Source: Palsa-343 sp036269135 (lineage in GTDB: Bacteria > Acidobacteriota > Terriglobia > Terriglobales > Acidobacteriaceae). From it: DNA of 64,000 nucleotides. Position numbers and translations under genes: made by a program. Where the stretch lies: the NCBI GenBank assembly GCA_036269135.1, contig DATASQ010000052.1, forward strand, positions 62,001 through 126,000. The letters are read 5' to 3'. Positions 7,417-16,642 of the stretch are shown here, one piece after another. Within the stretch, counting starts at the first letter, position 1; each line of letters starts with the position of its first letter. The notes under the pieces are model-generated. The model did no database searches. It saw only the letters and a list, made by a program, of their open reading frames with translations, and was not told the DNA's origin.

Positions 7417-9951
7417 CTATTGCACCTGGAAGTCCTGCGTAAGCGGGGTATTTTCGGACGAGTCGCCCACATCGACGACAAACTTGCCGGGATCGACCTC
7501 CCAGTCCTTCTTCTCGTCGCTCCACCAGGCGAGCGAGCGACGGTTAAGGGTCACGCTGACGTGGCGGGTTTCGCCCGGGTTGAGGCGGACCTTCTCAAAG
7601 CCCTTCAGCTCTTTGACGGGCCGTTTCACTTTGGCGGAGGGATCGCCAACGTAGATCTGAGCGACGGTGGCTCCGGCTCGCCGGCCGGTATTGGTTACAT
7701 CGAATGAGACCGTGATGGGAGCGTCGGGGCTGGCCTGTTCCGGCGAGACGGTCAGGTGCGAGAAGGAGAACGTGGTGTAGGAGAGGCCGAATCCAAAGGG
7801 GAAGAGCGGCTTTTTATCGAAGGTGGTGTAGTAGCGATAGCCGAGGAAGACGCCTTCCTTGTAGAAGACATGCGGCGTCTGACCCTTGGCATGGGGGGCG
7901 GGATAGTAGCTGTCGTGGACGGGATTCTCGTCCCAGGAGCGCTCGAAGCTGACCGGCAGGTGGCCTTCGGGATCGTGCTCGCCGAGGAGAATTTCGGCCA
8001 GGGCGCGGCCGCCTTCCTGGCCGGGGTACCAGTTATGCAAGAGGACGGGGACGCTGTCGAGCCAGCGGTGCATGTCGACGTTGCCGCCCGCGGTAATGCT
8101 GACGATGGTGTGAGGATTCGCTTTGGCCACGGCTTCGATGAGCTGATCCTGACCGAAGGGCAGCGCGAAGGTGCGATCCATGCCTTCGCTCTCGGTGGTG
8201 GGATCAAAGCCAACGGCAACGACCACAGCATCGGCGAGGGAAGCGATTTTTCTTGCCTCGGGTGAAACCAGCTGGTCCACGCCGCGGATACCGAGGCCGA
8301 TGCGCGGGTAGCCGGCATCCGGCCAGTAGTCGAGTTCGATGGAGGCGGCTTTGCCCGCGGTGAGTGGAACCTCGACATAGCGCGGCGCCTGGCCTTCATG
8401 CGGCGTCTGGTCGATAACGGTCTTGCCATCGACGATCAGCTTGTAGGCGTCGGAGCCACCGGCGCCGGCGAGAAAGAGGTAATCCTCGGTTTTCGTCGGC
8501 ATGTACTGCGTCGTGTAACGGAGGCTGTGGCGCTGTTGAGAGGCAGTCGTCCATTCTTCTGACCGGAAGAAGTTGATGCGGGGCATTGACGTGACGGTGG
8601 GCGTGCCGGAGAGGCTGGGGTTGTCGAAGGTTTCGACTTTCACCTGCGTGCCGGACCGGGGATCGGCGGGCGTTTTGCCCGAGGCGTCGCAGAACTCGGT
8701 TCCGGAAAAGAGATCATCGGGCGTGGGCAGGCCAGCGGCATAGAGGACTTTCGCTTTCCCGGCGAGCGCATTGGAGAGCCCGGTCATGATGCTGATGGGC
8801 TGAAAGGCGTCGACCTGGGAGCTGCCGCCGGCGCCGGGCACCGCCGGCCACGCATCGGGGCCGAGAACGGCGACGATGTGAACCCTTTCCGGATCGAGGG
8901 GGAGGAGATGGCCCTCGTTCTTCAGCAGGGTGATGCTTTCGAGAGCCTCCTGCATGGCGACGTGGCGACCTTCCTGGCTGTAGCGGGGAATCGCCGGCTC
9001 GGTCTGGTCGCGATCCAGGAAGCCAAAGCGGATCGCGGTACGGAAGATGCGGCGGACTTTGTCGTCGATGGTGGCTTCGGAAACCTGGCCGCTCCTGACG
9101 GCGGAGGTGAGGTTTGCCGGGTTCATGAATTTGCCGGAAGGCATCTCGAGATCGAGCCCGTTATTGGCGGCGCCGATCGCGGAGTAGGTAGCGTCCCAGT
9201 CGGACATGAGAATGGCGTTGAACTTCCATTCGCCTTTAAGGATGTCGAGGTTGAGGTGCTTGTCCTGGGTGGCGTGGACGCCGTTGAGGAGGTTGTAGGA
9301 GTTCATCACCGCGCCGACGCCGCCTTCTTTCACGGCCGCCTCGAAGGCCGGCAGGTAGATCTCGCGCAGGGTGCGCTCGTCCATGTCGGAGCTGACGTTG
9401 TGGCGGTCGTACTCTTCGTTATTCGCGTCGAAGTGCTTTACGGTGGCGATGACGCCCTGGCTCTGCACGCCGCGGATGTACGCGGCGGCGGTTTGGCCGG
9501 AGAGGTACGGATCTTCGCCGAAGTATTCGAAATTGCGGCCGCCCATGGGAGCGCGGTAGATATTCACGCCGGGACCGAGGATGAAGTGAACACTGCGGGA
9601 GCGCGCATCGTGAGCGATCGAGACCCCCATCTCATGGTCGAGGTTCGGATCCCAGGCAGCGGCCAGGGCGATGCCGCCGGCGTACGCGGTATCGGGGCCC
9701 CAGGTGCGCACGCCCAGGGGGCCATCGCTCATCTTGAGACTGGGAAAGCCGGCAGAGGGCTCGGCGCGAATGAACATTTCGTCCAGGCCGCCGATCAGCT
9801 CGAGTTTCTGCTGCAGGGTCAGCTTCGCGACCATGGCGTCGGCCTGTTGCTCGATGGCGGGGCTATCCGGAACCGGAGCCTGCGCCAGAGCCGGCAGCGC
9901 GATCGCGCAGCCAAGAAGAGAGACAACAATGTGAATCGATTGAATACGCAT
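7417..9951 (-). CDS. Secreted GH3 beta-glucosidase with PA14 insertion
   Basis: A family 3 glycoside hydrolase that probably releases glucose or xylose from beta-linked oligosaccharides outside the cytoplasm. From ATG 9951 the 844 residues begin with a signal peptide ending ALPALAQA. The N-domain has KMSDGPLGVR, VKHFDANNEE (K172, H173) and ILMSDWDA, whose Asp (about residue 251) is the family nucleophile. A PA14-type beta-sandwich of about 110 residues (EDYLFLAGAGGSDAYKLIVD) interrupts the second domain. The C-terminus is the fibronectin-III-like domain with TNTGRRAGATVAQIYVGD. Upstream, TTG at 9981 is a less likely start. There is no clear ribosome site; A8 precedes the ATG. It stands alone, convergent to flgL. 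Confidence 0.9.
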   Translation of the reverse strand: MRIQSIHIVVSLLGCAIALPALAQAPVPDSPAIEQQADAMVAKLTLQQKLELIGGLDEMFIRAEPSAGFPSLKMSDGPLGVRTWGPDTAYAGGIALAAAWDPNLDHEMGVSIAHDARSRSVHFILGPGVNIYRAPMGGRNFEYFGEDPYLSGQTAAAYIRGVQSQGVIATVKHFDANNEEYDRHNVSSDMDERTLREIYLPAFEAAVKEGGVGAVMNSYNLLNGVHATQDKHLNLDILKGEWKFNAILMSDWDATYSAIGAANNGLDLEMPSGKFMNPANLTSAVRSGQVSEATIDDKVRRIFRTAIRFGFLDRDQTEPAIPRYSQEGRHVAMQEALESITLLKNEGHLLPLDPERVHIVAVLGPDAWPAVPGAGGSSQVDAFQPISIMTGLSNALAGKAKVLYAAGLPTPDDLFSGTEFCDASGKTPADPRSGTQVKVETFDNPSLSGTPTVTSMPRINFFRSEEWTTASQQRHSLRYTTQYMPTKTEDYLFLAGAGGSDAYKLIVDGKTVIDQTPHEGQAPRYVEVPLTAGKAASIELDYWPDAGYPRIGLGIRGVDQLVSPEARKIASLADAVVVAVGFDPTTESEGMDRTFALPFGQDQLIEAVAKANPHTIVSITAGGNVDMHRWLDSVPVLLHNWYPGQEGGRALAEILLGEHDPEGHLPVSFERSWDENPVHDSYYPAPHAKGQTPHVFYKEGVFLGYRYYTTFDKKPLFPFGFGLSYTTFSFSHLTVSPEQASPDAPITVSFDVTNTGRRAGATVAQIYVGDPSAKVKRPVKELKGFEKVRLNPGETRHVSVTLNRRSLAWWSDEKKDWEVDPGKFVVDVGDSSENTPLTQDFQVQ

Positions 9952-10103
9952 ATTTTTTTTAGTCCCACAGCAGCCGCCCAACAGACTCGCAGACGGGTTC
10001 CCGTTTGTAAAGCGAACACGCCGGAGAACGGGTTACCGCTGGACGAGAGCCGTGCTCCGGAGGTCATCTTGTTCCTGCGGAATCGTGGCTCCGACCTGGA
10101 CCA

Positions 10104-11387
10104 TCAGGCATCTTCGGCTGCGAGTTGGTCGCCGAGGCGCGCGGCAAAGCGGAGGAGACGGCGGTCGTCATTCCGCTGAGCGAGGAGCTGCAGGCCGCAG
10201 TCGGCGGACGGAAGCACGATCGCGGGCAGGCCAGCCACGCTGGCGGGAGTGGTGAGGCGCAAAATCTGCGCTCGGGTTCCGCTGTGGTCGGCGCCGGCGA
10301 GCAGCTGGCTGATCGGAGTGATGGGGGCCAGCACAAAATCGAAGCGGCGGAAGAGCGCGTCGTTTTGCTCGCAGAAGGATTGGCGGCGGAGGCGGAATTG
10401 TTGGAGCTGGTCCTCAGGGAGAGAGGCGCCCCATGCGAGGCGGGCGGCGATGGCGGGCTCGAATTCCTGGAAGTGACCGGTGTGGAAGCGGGCGGCTTCA
10501 GCAGCCTGGATGGGGGCGTAGATGTCCCAGGCTTCCGACCAGAAGTCGGGCTGGATGGGCTCGAGGCGAGCGGAGGCGCGGCGGAGTTGCTGCTGCCAGA
10601 ATTCGAGCGAACGCAGGACTGCGGCGTCGCAGGGATCGAGCAGAGGACCCGAGAGCAAGCCGATCGAAGGTGCGGCGGAATTGGGCTGCGTCTCGGGAGG
10701 GAGATCGAAGAGAGCTTCGGCGAGGCGGAGTGCGTCGCGCAGGTCGCGAAAGAGCCAGCCGAGGGTGTCGAAGGATTCCGACAGGTGATAACCACCGGCC
10801 CATTCGCCAAGGCCGAGGGAGGAGCGGTAGCCGGCGAGGCCGCAGAGCGCGGCGGGGGCGCGGACGGAGCCGCCGGTATCCGTGCCGATGGCGGCGAGCG
10901 CGGAGCCTTCCTGGACAGCGGCCGCGGATCCGCTGGAAGAACCGCCGGTGAGCAGAGCCGAGTTGGCGGGCTGGAGACAGTCGCCGTAGTCGCGGTTTTC
11001 GCCGGTGATGCCGAAGGCGAGCTGGTGCAGGTGCGTCTTGCCCGTGATGACGGCGCCGGCCTGGCGAAGGCGCGCGGCGACCCAGGAGTCCGCGGCAGCC
11101 GGAGGGAGATGCCGGGCGTAGAAGCGGGAGCCGCTGCTGGTGGGGAAACCGGCGAGGTCGAAGCAGTCTTTAAGCGCGACGGGAACGCCGAAGAGGGGCA
11201 GGGGCGATTCCCCCGAGGCGACGCGGGCCGTTTGGCGGCGGGCTTCGGCGAGGGTCCAGTCAGGATCGAACACGATGTAGGTATTGCGGCTGGCGCTGCT
11301 GTTGGCGCGGGCCAGACAGATCCGTGCCGGCTCTAGCGTCCCATCCTTATAGGCTGCGAGCACGGCGGCGAGCGGTGAGGGCGGCAT
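10104..11387 (-). CDS. Amidase-signature family hydrolase
   Basis: A Ser-cisSer-Lys amidase, acting on an unknown amide; AtzF/GatA-like members include allophanate hydrolase and general amidases. The catalytic Lys is in GVPVALKDCFD, the cis-Ser in LTGGSSSGSAAAV and the nucleophile in GTDTGGSVRAPAALCG. The start was set at MPPSPLAAVLAAYKDG (427 residues); an upstream in-frame start at 11438 adds 17 less typical residues. No glutamine-tRNA partner genes (gatB/gatC) lie nearby, so it is more likely a stand-alone catabolic amidase. It is divergent from the CocE-like gene. Confidence 0.85.
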   Translation of the reverse strand: MPPSPLAAVLAAYKDGTLEPARICLARANSSASRNTYIVFDPDWTLAEARRQTARVASGESPLPLFGVPVALKDCFDLAGFPTSSGSRFYARHLPPAAADSWVAARLRQAGAVITGKTHLHQLAFGITGENRDYGDCLQPANSALLTGGSSSGSAAAVQEGSALAAIGTDTGGSVRAPAALCGLAGYRSSLGLGEWAGGYHLSESFDTLGWLFRDLRDALRLAEALFDLPPETQPNSAAPSIGLLSGPLLDPCDAAVLRSLEFWQQQLRRASARLEPIQPDFWSEAWDIYAPIQAAEAARFHTGHFQEFEPAIAARLAWGASLPEDQLQQFRLRRQSFCEQNDALFRRFDFVLAPITPISQLLAGADHSGTRAQILRLTTPASVAGLPAIVLPSADCGLQLLAQRNDDRRLLRFAARLGDQLAAEDA

Positions 11388-11466
11388 GGCGAAATTGTAG
11401 TCGGCGAGTGAGACGGCCCGGGGGGCCTCGCCGCGCAAGAGTCCTGGTTAACATCCGCGACGCGAA

Positions 11467-11498
11467 CGACTCTGAATTGGCGAAAAGGGGCAGAGTCG
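11467..11498. repeat. Inverted repeat CGACTCTG / CAGAGTCG
   Basis: An 8-bp perfect stem with a 16-base loop in the divergent space between the amidase and CocE-like genes. It is followed six bases later by a second, longer inverted repeat. It could be a regulator site or an RNA hairpin in the CocE leader. Confidence 0.5.
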
Positions 11499-11503
11499 CA
11501 GGG

Positions 11504-11569
11504 CTTTTATCCGGACAGAGCCGTTCGGGCGGCCGCTCGAACGGGCGAGGCCTGCTCCCTGGATAAAAG
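11504..11569. repeat. Nested inverted repeat (CTTTTATCC / GGATAAAAG)
   Basis: Outer 9-bp arms at 11504-11512 and 11561-11569 enclose an inner perfect stem CCGTTCG (11521-11527) / CGAACGG (11538-11544) with a palindromic CGGCCG in its loop. The 66-base unit ends 45 bases before the CocE-like ATG. Terminal inverted arms around a nested hairpin suggest either a structured leader or a remnant of a small mobile element; no target duplication is evident. Confidence 0.5.
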
Positions 11570-11614
11570 ATTCACCGCTGTGGCCGCGGCATCGCAGCCA
11601 GGATTCTCTGACGT

Positions 11615-13588
11615 ATGCTGAGAAGCACCATGATGACCTGCGTTCGTCTCGCCCTGCGCGCGTTACCCTTCCTCCTCGCCTCAGCCATGTTTGCAGCGGA
11701 TCCTGCCCTGAGCGCTGCGCAACAGCCGTCGGCCCAATCCCCGCAGGCGGAGCCCCACTCTCACTATCCCAGCTTGCCCAGCGAGACTCCGGAGCACTTC
11801 AAACCGGTGACGCAGGACTTGCCCTATACGCGCACCGTCGTCCAGGTTCCGATGCGTGACGGCATCAAGCTCAATACCGTGATCATCGTGCCCAAAGGGG
11901 CGAAGCACGCGGGCATCATTCTCGAGCGCACGCCCTATGACGCCGACCGCTTCGGTGCGCGCGAGCGCGAGGCTCGGGACTGGGCGCTGAAGGCGGGCTA
12001 CATCCATGTGTTCCAGGACGTACGCGGCAAATACGGGTCCGAAGGCGACTACATCATGAACCGCTACGTCCGCGGTCCGCTGAATCCCACGCCCGTCTCC
12101 GACGCTACCGATGCGTCGGACACCATCGGCTGGCTGGTCAGGAACGTTCCGGAAAGCAACGGCCGGGTCGCGGTGATGGGAATTTCCTACGACGGCTTTG
12201 AAGCGCTGATGGGGCTGGTGCATCCCAATCCCGCTCTGGCGGCAGCCGTCCCGGAGAATCCCATGGTGGACGGCTGGATGGGCGACGACTGGTTCCACTA
12301 TGGGGCCTTCCGCGAGCAGATGATGCCCTACATTTACTCCCAGGAGGCGACGCGTACGGGAACCGATCGCTGGTGGAGCAATTACTCGGACGACTACACC
12401 ATGTACCTCGACGCGGGCAATGCCAGCGCGGTCGCAACGCAGCATGGCATGGAGCAGCTCGGATTCTGGAACAAGATTGTGGAGCATCCGTCGTATGACG
12501 AATTCTGGCAGGGCCAGGCGGTGGACAAGATCCTGGCGAAGGAGCCGTTGACGGTGCCCACTCTGCTGGTGGGCGGCGAATGGGATCAGGAAGATATTTA
12601 CGGAGCCCTGGCGGTGTACCGCGCGCTCTATGCCGACGCCTCGAATCGCGACAACCTGTATCTGGCGCTGGGTCCGTGGTTCCACGGACAGGAGTCCACA
12701 CAGGGCACGCATCTGGGAGCCATCAACTTCGGCTCCGACACGTCGGCTTATTTTGTTCAGCACATCCTGCTGCCGTTTCTGGCTGAGCATCTCCAGGAGA
12801 ACGGACCGGCCGCAAATCTTGCGCATGTCAACGCCTTCCTCACCGGTCCCAACGAGTGGGAAGCGCTGCCGACCTGGCCGGCGTGTCCCGGCGACTGCAG
12901 CGTCGAGAGAAAGCCGCTGTACCTGCAGGCGGATCATGGACTGAGCTTCGATCCGCCGCCGCCGTCCAGCGGGAGCGGGTATGACCAGTATGTGTCGAAC
13001 CCGGCGACGCCCGTGCCGTATCGCGCGCGCCCGGTACCGGGCGCCGAGACGCGCACCTGGCCGGAATGGCTGGTCGGCGATCAGCGCTTCGCTTCCGCGC
13101 GTTCCGACGTGGAGACCTACGAGACGCCGGTGCTGCAGGAGGCGGTCCGCGTGAGTGGACGCCCCGAGGTGCACCTTGTTGCCTCGACCAGCGGAACCGA
13201 TTCCGACTGGATCGTGAAGGTCATCGATGTCTATCCGCAGCAGGACGCCGAGGAGCCGGACATGGGCGGCTACGAATTGTCCCTCTCCATGGACATCTTC
13301 CGGGGACGCTATCGCAAGAGCCTGTCGCATCCTGCCGCGCTGACGCCGAACCAGCCGCTGCAGTACGACTTCTTTTTGCCGGCGATGGATCATGTGTTTC
13401 TGCCGGGGCACCGCATGATGGTGCAAATCCAGTCCAGCTGGTTTCCGCTCTACGACCGCAACCCACAGACCTTTGTGCCGAATATCTTCCACGCCACGGC
13501 CGGTGACTATAAGGAAGCCACGCAGCGCATCTATCGCACGCCGGAGCACGAAACCTACATTTCTCTGCCGGTTGGGGAGGGGAAGTAG
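11615..13588 (+). CDS. Secreted CocE/NonD family hydrolase, alpha-amino-acid ester hydrolase type
   Basis: An S15-type alpha/beta hydrolase, predicted to cleave esters or acyl bonds such as alpha-amino acid esters. The 657 residues begin with a signal peptide (RALPFLLASAMFAADPALSA). Catalytic features are GISYDGF with Ser191, the Asp in GGEWDQEDIYG (about 324) and His357 in LGPWFHGQ. The C-terminal jelly-roll domain carries SGTDSDWIVKVIDVYP and a final FVPNIFHATAGDYK block, all as in AEH enzymes. ATGs at 11630 and 11633 are alternatives with a GAGAAG just upstream. No substrate-specific neighbour is present. Confidence 0.88.
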   Translation: MLRSTMMTCVRLALRALPFLLASAMFAADPALSAAQQPSAQSPQAEPHSHYPSLPSETPEHFKPVTQDLPYTRTVVQVPMRDGIKLNTVIIVPKGAKHAGIILERTPYDADRFGAREREARDWALKAGYIHVFQDVRGKYGSEGDYIMNRYVRGPLNPTPVSDATDASDTIGWLVRNVPESNGRVAVMGISYDGFEALMGLVHPNPALAAAVPENPMVDGWMGDDWFHYGAFREQMMPYIYSQEATRTGTDRWWSNYSDDYTMYLDAGNASAVATQHGMEQLGFWNKIVEHPSYDEFWQGQAVDKILAKEPLTVPTLLVGGEWDQEDIYGALAVYRALYADASNRDNLYLALGPWFHGQESTQGTHLGAINFGSDTSAYFVQHILLPFLAEHLQENGPAANLAHVNAFLTGPNEWEALPTWPACPGDCSVERKPLYLQADHGLSFDPPPPSSGSGYDQYVSNPATPVPYRARPVPGAETRTWPEWLVGDQRFASARSDVETYETPVLQEAVRVSGRPEVHLVASTSGTDSDWIVKVIDVYPQQDAEEPDMGGYELSLSMDIFRGRYRKSLSHPAALTPNQPLQYDFFLPAMDHVFLPGHRMMVQIQSSWFPLYDRNPQTFVPNIFHATAGDYKEATQRIYRTPEHETYISLPVGEGK

Positions 13589-13641
13589 GCGGGCGATCGC
13601 TGTGAGGTTGCACCGGTGCGGAGCGGGTTAGGATAAGTGGC

Positions 13642-14502
13642 ATGCACTGGAGATGGATTCTTATAGGTGTGGTTATGACGGGCAGCGTGGCGGCGGCTTC
13701 CCTGGGGCCGCAGCACCTTGCCCTGATGAGCCAGCGCGGTTCGCCGCAGGACCTGGAGATTTCAGGCGATCTGCCGGGTGTGGCGGCCGTAGCGAGCCGC
13801 TATGTGAGCTACGCAGCTCTGAGCCAGCTCCCGCAGGTGACTTTCACCGTTCGCGATGATGAGAATTTCCCGACACCGGTGCAGCTGAGCGGGGTTTCTC
13901 TCGATGGTCTGCTGGCGGCGCTGGGCGTGGATGGAAAAGACCGGTTGATTGCAGCGGTGAGTACGGACGGTTATGAAGGACATTACACGGCGGCGTATCG
14001 GGCGGCGCACCATCCGTTTCTGGTGCTGCGGATCGATGGCAGGGAACCGGCGCAATGGAAGCCAGGTCCTGACGGCGAGAAATACCAGCCATACGTGATT
14101 TCCGGGCCCGCCTTCACGCCGGCGTTTCACGTTCTCGCGCACAAAGATATGGCGCAGGTTCCGTTTGCGGTGACGGAGCTGAAACTCTATCCGGAGAAGG
14201 CGACGCTGGCGGCGTTACAGCCGCACAGCGGAGGCGCTGCGGCGATGGAGGGGTATCGCATCGCGGAGCAAAACTGCCTGCGCTGCCATCGGGCGGGAAC
14301 GATCGGGGGCAGCAAGTCTCCGTTTGGATGGCCGCAGCTGGGGCTGATCGCGCAGGGGAATGCGGCGGCATTTGGCAAGTACGTCGTGCGTCCCCAGGCG
14401 GTGAATCCGGAAGCCACCATGCCGCCGAATCCTGAGTACGATGCTGCGACGATTGCCGCGCTGACGGCGTATTTCCAGAACGTCGCGGGTTTGGGTCAGT
14501 GA
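13642..14502 (+). CDS. Secreted monohaem c-type cytochrome with molybdopterin-oxidoreductase-like N-domain
   Basis: The 286-residue product has an N-terminal export segment, a domain of about 150 residues resembling the fold of sulfite-oxidase-type molybdopterin proteins (SGVSLDGLLAAL, VSTDGYEGHYTAA, PYVISGP) but without a recognisable cofactor Cys, and a C-terminal cytochrome c domain with haem motif CLRCH and a likely Met ligand in ATMPPNPEY. It probably transfers electrons in the periplasm. Its stop overlaps the start of a DUF2165-like membrane gene (GTGA), which makes a coupled pair. TAGGAT lies seven bases before the ATG with no ribosome site. Confidence 0.75.
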   Translation: MHWRWILIGVVMTGSVAAASLGPQHLALMSQRGSPQDLEISGDLPGVAAVASRYVSYAALSQLPQVTFTVRDDENFPTPVQLSGVSLDGLLAALGVDGKDRLIAAVSTDGYEGHYTAAYRAAHHPFLVLRIDGREPAQWKPGPDGEKYQPYVISGPAFTPAFHVLAHKDMAQVPFAVTELKLYPEKATLAALQPHSGGAAAMEGYRIAEQNCLRCHRAGTIGGSKSPFGWPQLGLIAQGNAAAFGKYVVRPQAVNPEATMPPNPEYDAATIAALTAYFQNVAGLGQ

Positions 14503-14987
14503 TCCTGCGGCTTTCGAAGTCGCTGCTGGTCATGGCGGTCGCCCTCTATGTCACGCTCGTGGTTGTGAACAACCTGACCGACTACGCATCGAATTATGCG
14601 TTTGTCCATCACGTGCTCTGGATGGATTCCACGTTTCCAGGCAATCACGGCATGGGGCGCGCGATTCATCCGCTGTGGATCCATGCGCTTTTCTATGACG
14701 GCATCATTGCCTGGGAAATCGTAACCGCGGGGCTGCTTTGGGCTGGGTCGGTTCAGTTGCTTCGGGCCCTGGGGCAGCCTCCAGCTGTGTTTCGGAAGGC
14801 CCGACCGCTGGCCATCGGTGGGCTGACAGCGGGATTGTTGCTGTGGCTCGTGGCCTTTCTGAGCGTTGGCGGGGAGTGGTTTCTGATGTGGCAATCCGCA
14901 ACGTGGAATGGCGAGGAAGCGGCTTTCCGGATGTTCGCGGGGATGGCGCTGGTGCTTCTCTATCTGGTCATGCCGGAGGGGGAGTGA
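14499..14987 (+). CDS. DUF2165-like small membrane protein
   Basis: A 162-residue integral membrane protein with four predicted helices (near residues 7-25, 65-85, 103-125 and 140-158). The conserved-looking motif NNLTDYASNYAFVHHVLWMD and a loop with HPLWIHALFYDGIIAWE recall the DUF2165 family, whose function is unknown. It starts with GTG overlapping the stop of the upstream cytochrome gene, so the two are probably translated together and may form one electron-transfer module. Confidence 0.7.
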   Translation: MILRLSKSLLVMAVALYVTLVVVNNLTDYASNYAFVHHVLWMDSTFPGNHGMGRAIHPLWIHALFYDGIIAWEIVTAGLLWAGSVQLLRALGQPPAVFRKARPLAIGGLTAGLLLWLVAFLSVGGEWFLMWQSATWNGEEAAFRMFAGMALVLLYLVMPEGE

Positions 14988-15019
14988 AGCGCCGGAACGG
15001 GGCGGCGGCGCACACCCGT

Positions 15020-15025
15020 TAAAAT
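15020..15025 (+). promoter_or_regulatory. -10 box placed for a leaderless rimO transcript
   Basis: TAAAAT ends six bases before the GTG start of rimO, so transcription would start at or next to the start codon. No ribosome site fits this start well and no -35 box is recognisable. Confidence 0.45.
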
Positions 15026-15031
15026 AGAAGT

Positions 15032-16642
15032 GTGACGGAAGAATCTCGGAAGTTGGACACCCCGGGCGCAACCGGGGCGCAGGGTCGGCCGCGCGTGGGA
15101 TTTATTTCCCTCGGCTGCCCGAAAAATCTGGTGGACAGCGAAGTCATGATGGGGCTGCTGGATCGCGCGGGCGCGGAAATCACGCCCAACGCGGACGCCG
15201 CCGACATCCTGGTGGTGAATACCTGCTCCTTTATTGATAAGGCGAAACAGGAGTCCGTGGACGCGATCCTCGAAATGGCGCGCCTGAAGACGGCAGGATC
15301 GGCGCGGAAGCTGATCGTGGCCGGCTGCCTGGTGGAGCGGTATCGGGACGAGATCCGGAAGAACATTCCCGAGGTCGATGCCGTGGTGGGAACCGGGGAG
15401 CTGGAGGCGATTCTGGCGGCCGCGGGGCTGGAGCCGCCTGCGGCGGAGCGGCCGTCGTCGCCCTTCAACATCCTGAGCGGCCACGGGTCGGCAAATGTGC
15501 GGCCGGGGCAGGAGGCTCTGGCCGGTACGCACCAATCTTCTCGGGCGGAAGGTGAGCGTCGGGAGGAGCAGGGGCGGTTTTCACGGGTATCCTGGGACGG
15601 CGCCGGGGCGCAGCTGCCGCAATATCTTTACGATCACACCACGCCGCGGTTGCGTGCGACGAAGGGCGCATCCGCTTACATCAAAATTGCGGAAGGCTGC
15701 GACCATCCCTGCAGTTTCTGCGTGATTCCGAACCTGCGTGGGAAGTTTCGTTCGCGGCGGTTCGAGTCGGTGATCGCGGAGGCGGAGGCGCTGGTTGCTG
15801 AAGGTGTGCGGGAGATCACGCTGATCGGCCAGGATACGACCTGCTACGGCGAAGATCTGGGGCTGAAAGACGGGCTGGCTTCGCTGCTGGATCGCCTGGC
15901 GGCCATTGAGGGCCTGGTTTGGCTGCGCTTCCTGTATGCCTATCCCAACAAAGTCACGGGGCGGCTGCTCGAGGTGATGGCGAAGCATCCGAACATCTGC
16001 AAATACCTCGACGTGCCGCTGCAGCACGCGGCAGGGCCGGTGCTGAAGGCGATGAAGCGCGGCGGGAATGCGGAGATCTTCCTGAAGATGCTGGCGAAGG
16101 TGCGGGCAGCGGTCCCCGGGATTGCGGTGCGCACGTCGTTTATCGTGGGGTTTCCGGGCGAGACGGATGCGGATTACGAAGCGCTCTGCGACTTTGTCGC
16201 GGAGGCCCGGTTTGACTGGCTGGGTGTGTTCTCGTACTCGGACGAAGAGGGCTCGAAGGCGTTCGATTTGGGGACGAAGGTGCCGAAGCGGGTGATCGAG
16301 CAGCGCCGTCGCGCGCTGATGAAGCTGCAGAAGGGCATCAGCCGGCAGGCGATGCGCGCGCGCGTGGGACAGACGCTGGATGTCCTGGTGGAAGGCGAGT
16401 CGGAAGAGACGCCGCTGCTGTGGAAGGGGCGTACTGCAATGCATGCGCCCGAAATCGACGGAATGGTATACGTGAACGATTTTGGCCCGTTCGCTTCTCT
16501 CGTGCCGGGGCGATTCTATCGGTGCGAAGTGACGGAAGCGCATGATTACGATTGGGTGGCGCGGGTAGCGAGCGCGTCGGTGATCGAGCCGACCCCGGAG
16601 CAGGCGGAGCCGGTTTTGGCGGGAGCAGGAGCGGCGCTGTGA
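15032..16642 (+). CDS. rimO: Ribosomal protein S12 methylthiotransferase RimO
   Basis: RimO is a radical-SAM enzyme that adds a methylthio group to an Asp of ribosomal protein S12. The GTG start gives 536 residues, longer than the usual 430-450. The N-terminal domain has GFISLGCPKNLVDSEVMMG, VVNTCSFIDKAK and VAGCLVERY (the three cluster Cys). The radical-SAM core has EGCDHPCSFCVIPNLRGKFR. The C-terminus is a TRAM-like domain (VLVEGESEET, YVNDF). About 60 extra residues, rich in Gly/Arg/Glu, separate the first two domains (about 145-205). It overlaps yacG by GTGA and leads a rimO-yacG-pgpA-NHL-cinA run. Confidence 0.96.
   Translation: MTEESRKLDTPGATGAQGRPRVGFISLGCPKNLVDSEVMMGLLDRAGAEITPNADAADILVVNTCSFIDKAKQESVDAILEMARLKTAGSARKLIVAGCLVERYRDEIRKNIPEVDAVVGTGELEAILAAAGLEPPAAERPSSPFNILSGHGSANVRPGQEALAGTHQSSRAEGERREEQGRFSRVSWDGAGAQLPQYLYDHTTPRLRATKGASAYIKIAEGCDHPCSFCVIPNLRGKFRSRRFESVIAEAEALVAEGVREITLIGQDTTCYGEDLGLKDGLASLLDRLAAIEGLVWLRFLYAYPNKVTGRLLEVMAKHPNICKYLDVPLQHAAGPVLKAMKRGGNAEIFLKMLAKVRAAVPGIAVRTSFIVGFPGETDADYEALCDFVAEARFDWLGVFSYSDEEGSKAFDLGTKVPKRVIEQRRRALMKLQKGISRQAMRARVGQTLDVLVEGESEETPLLWKGRTAMHAPEIDGMVYVNDFGPFASLVPGRFYRCEVTEAHDYDWVARVASASVIEPTPEQAEPVLAGAGAAL

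Noticed and set aside
8878..10179. 433-codon frame opposite the GH3 gene
   Set aside because: No ribosome site or motif, and fully antisense to a gene with a signal peptide and catalytic residues.
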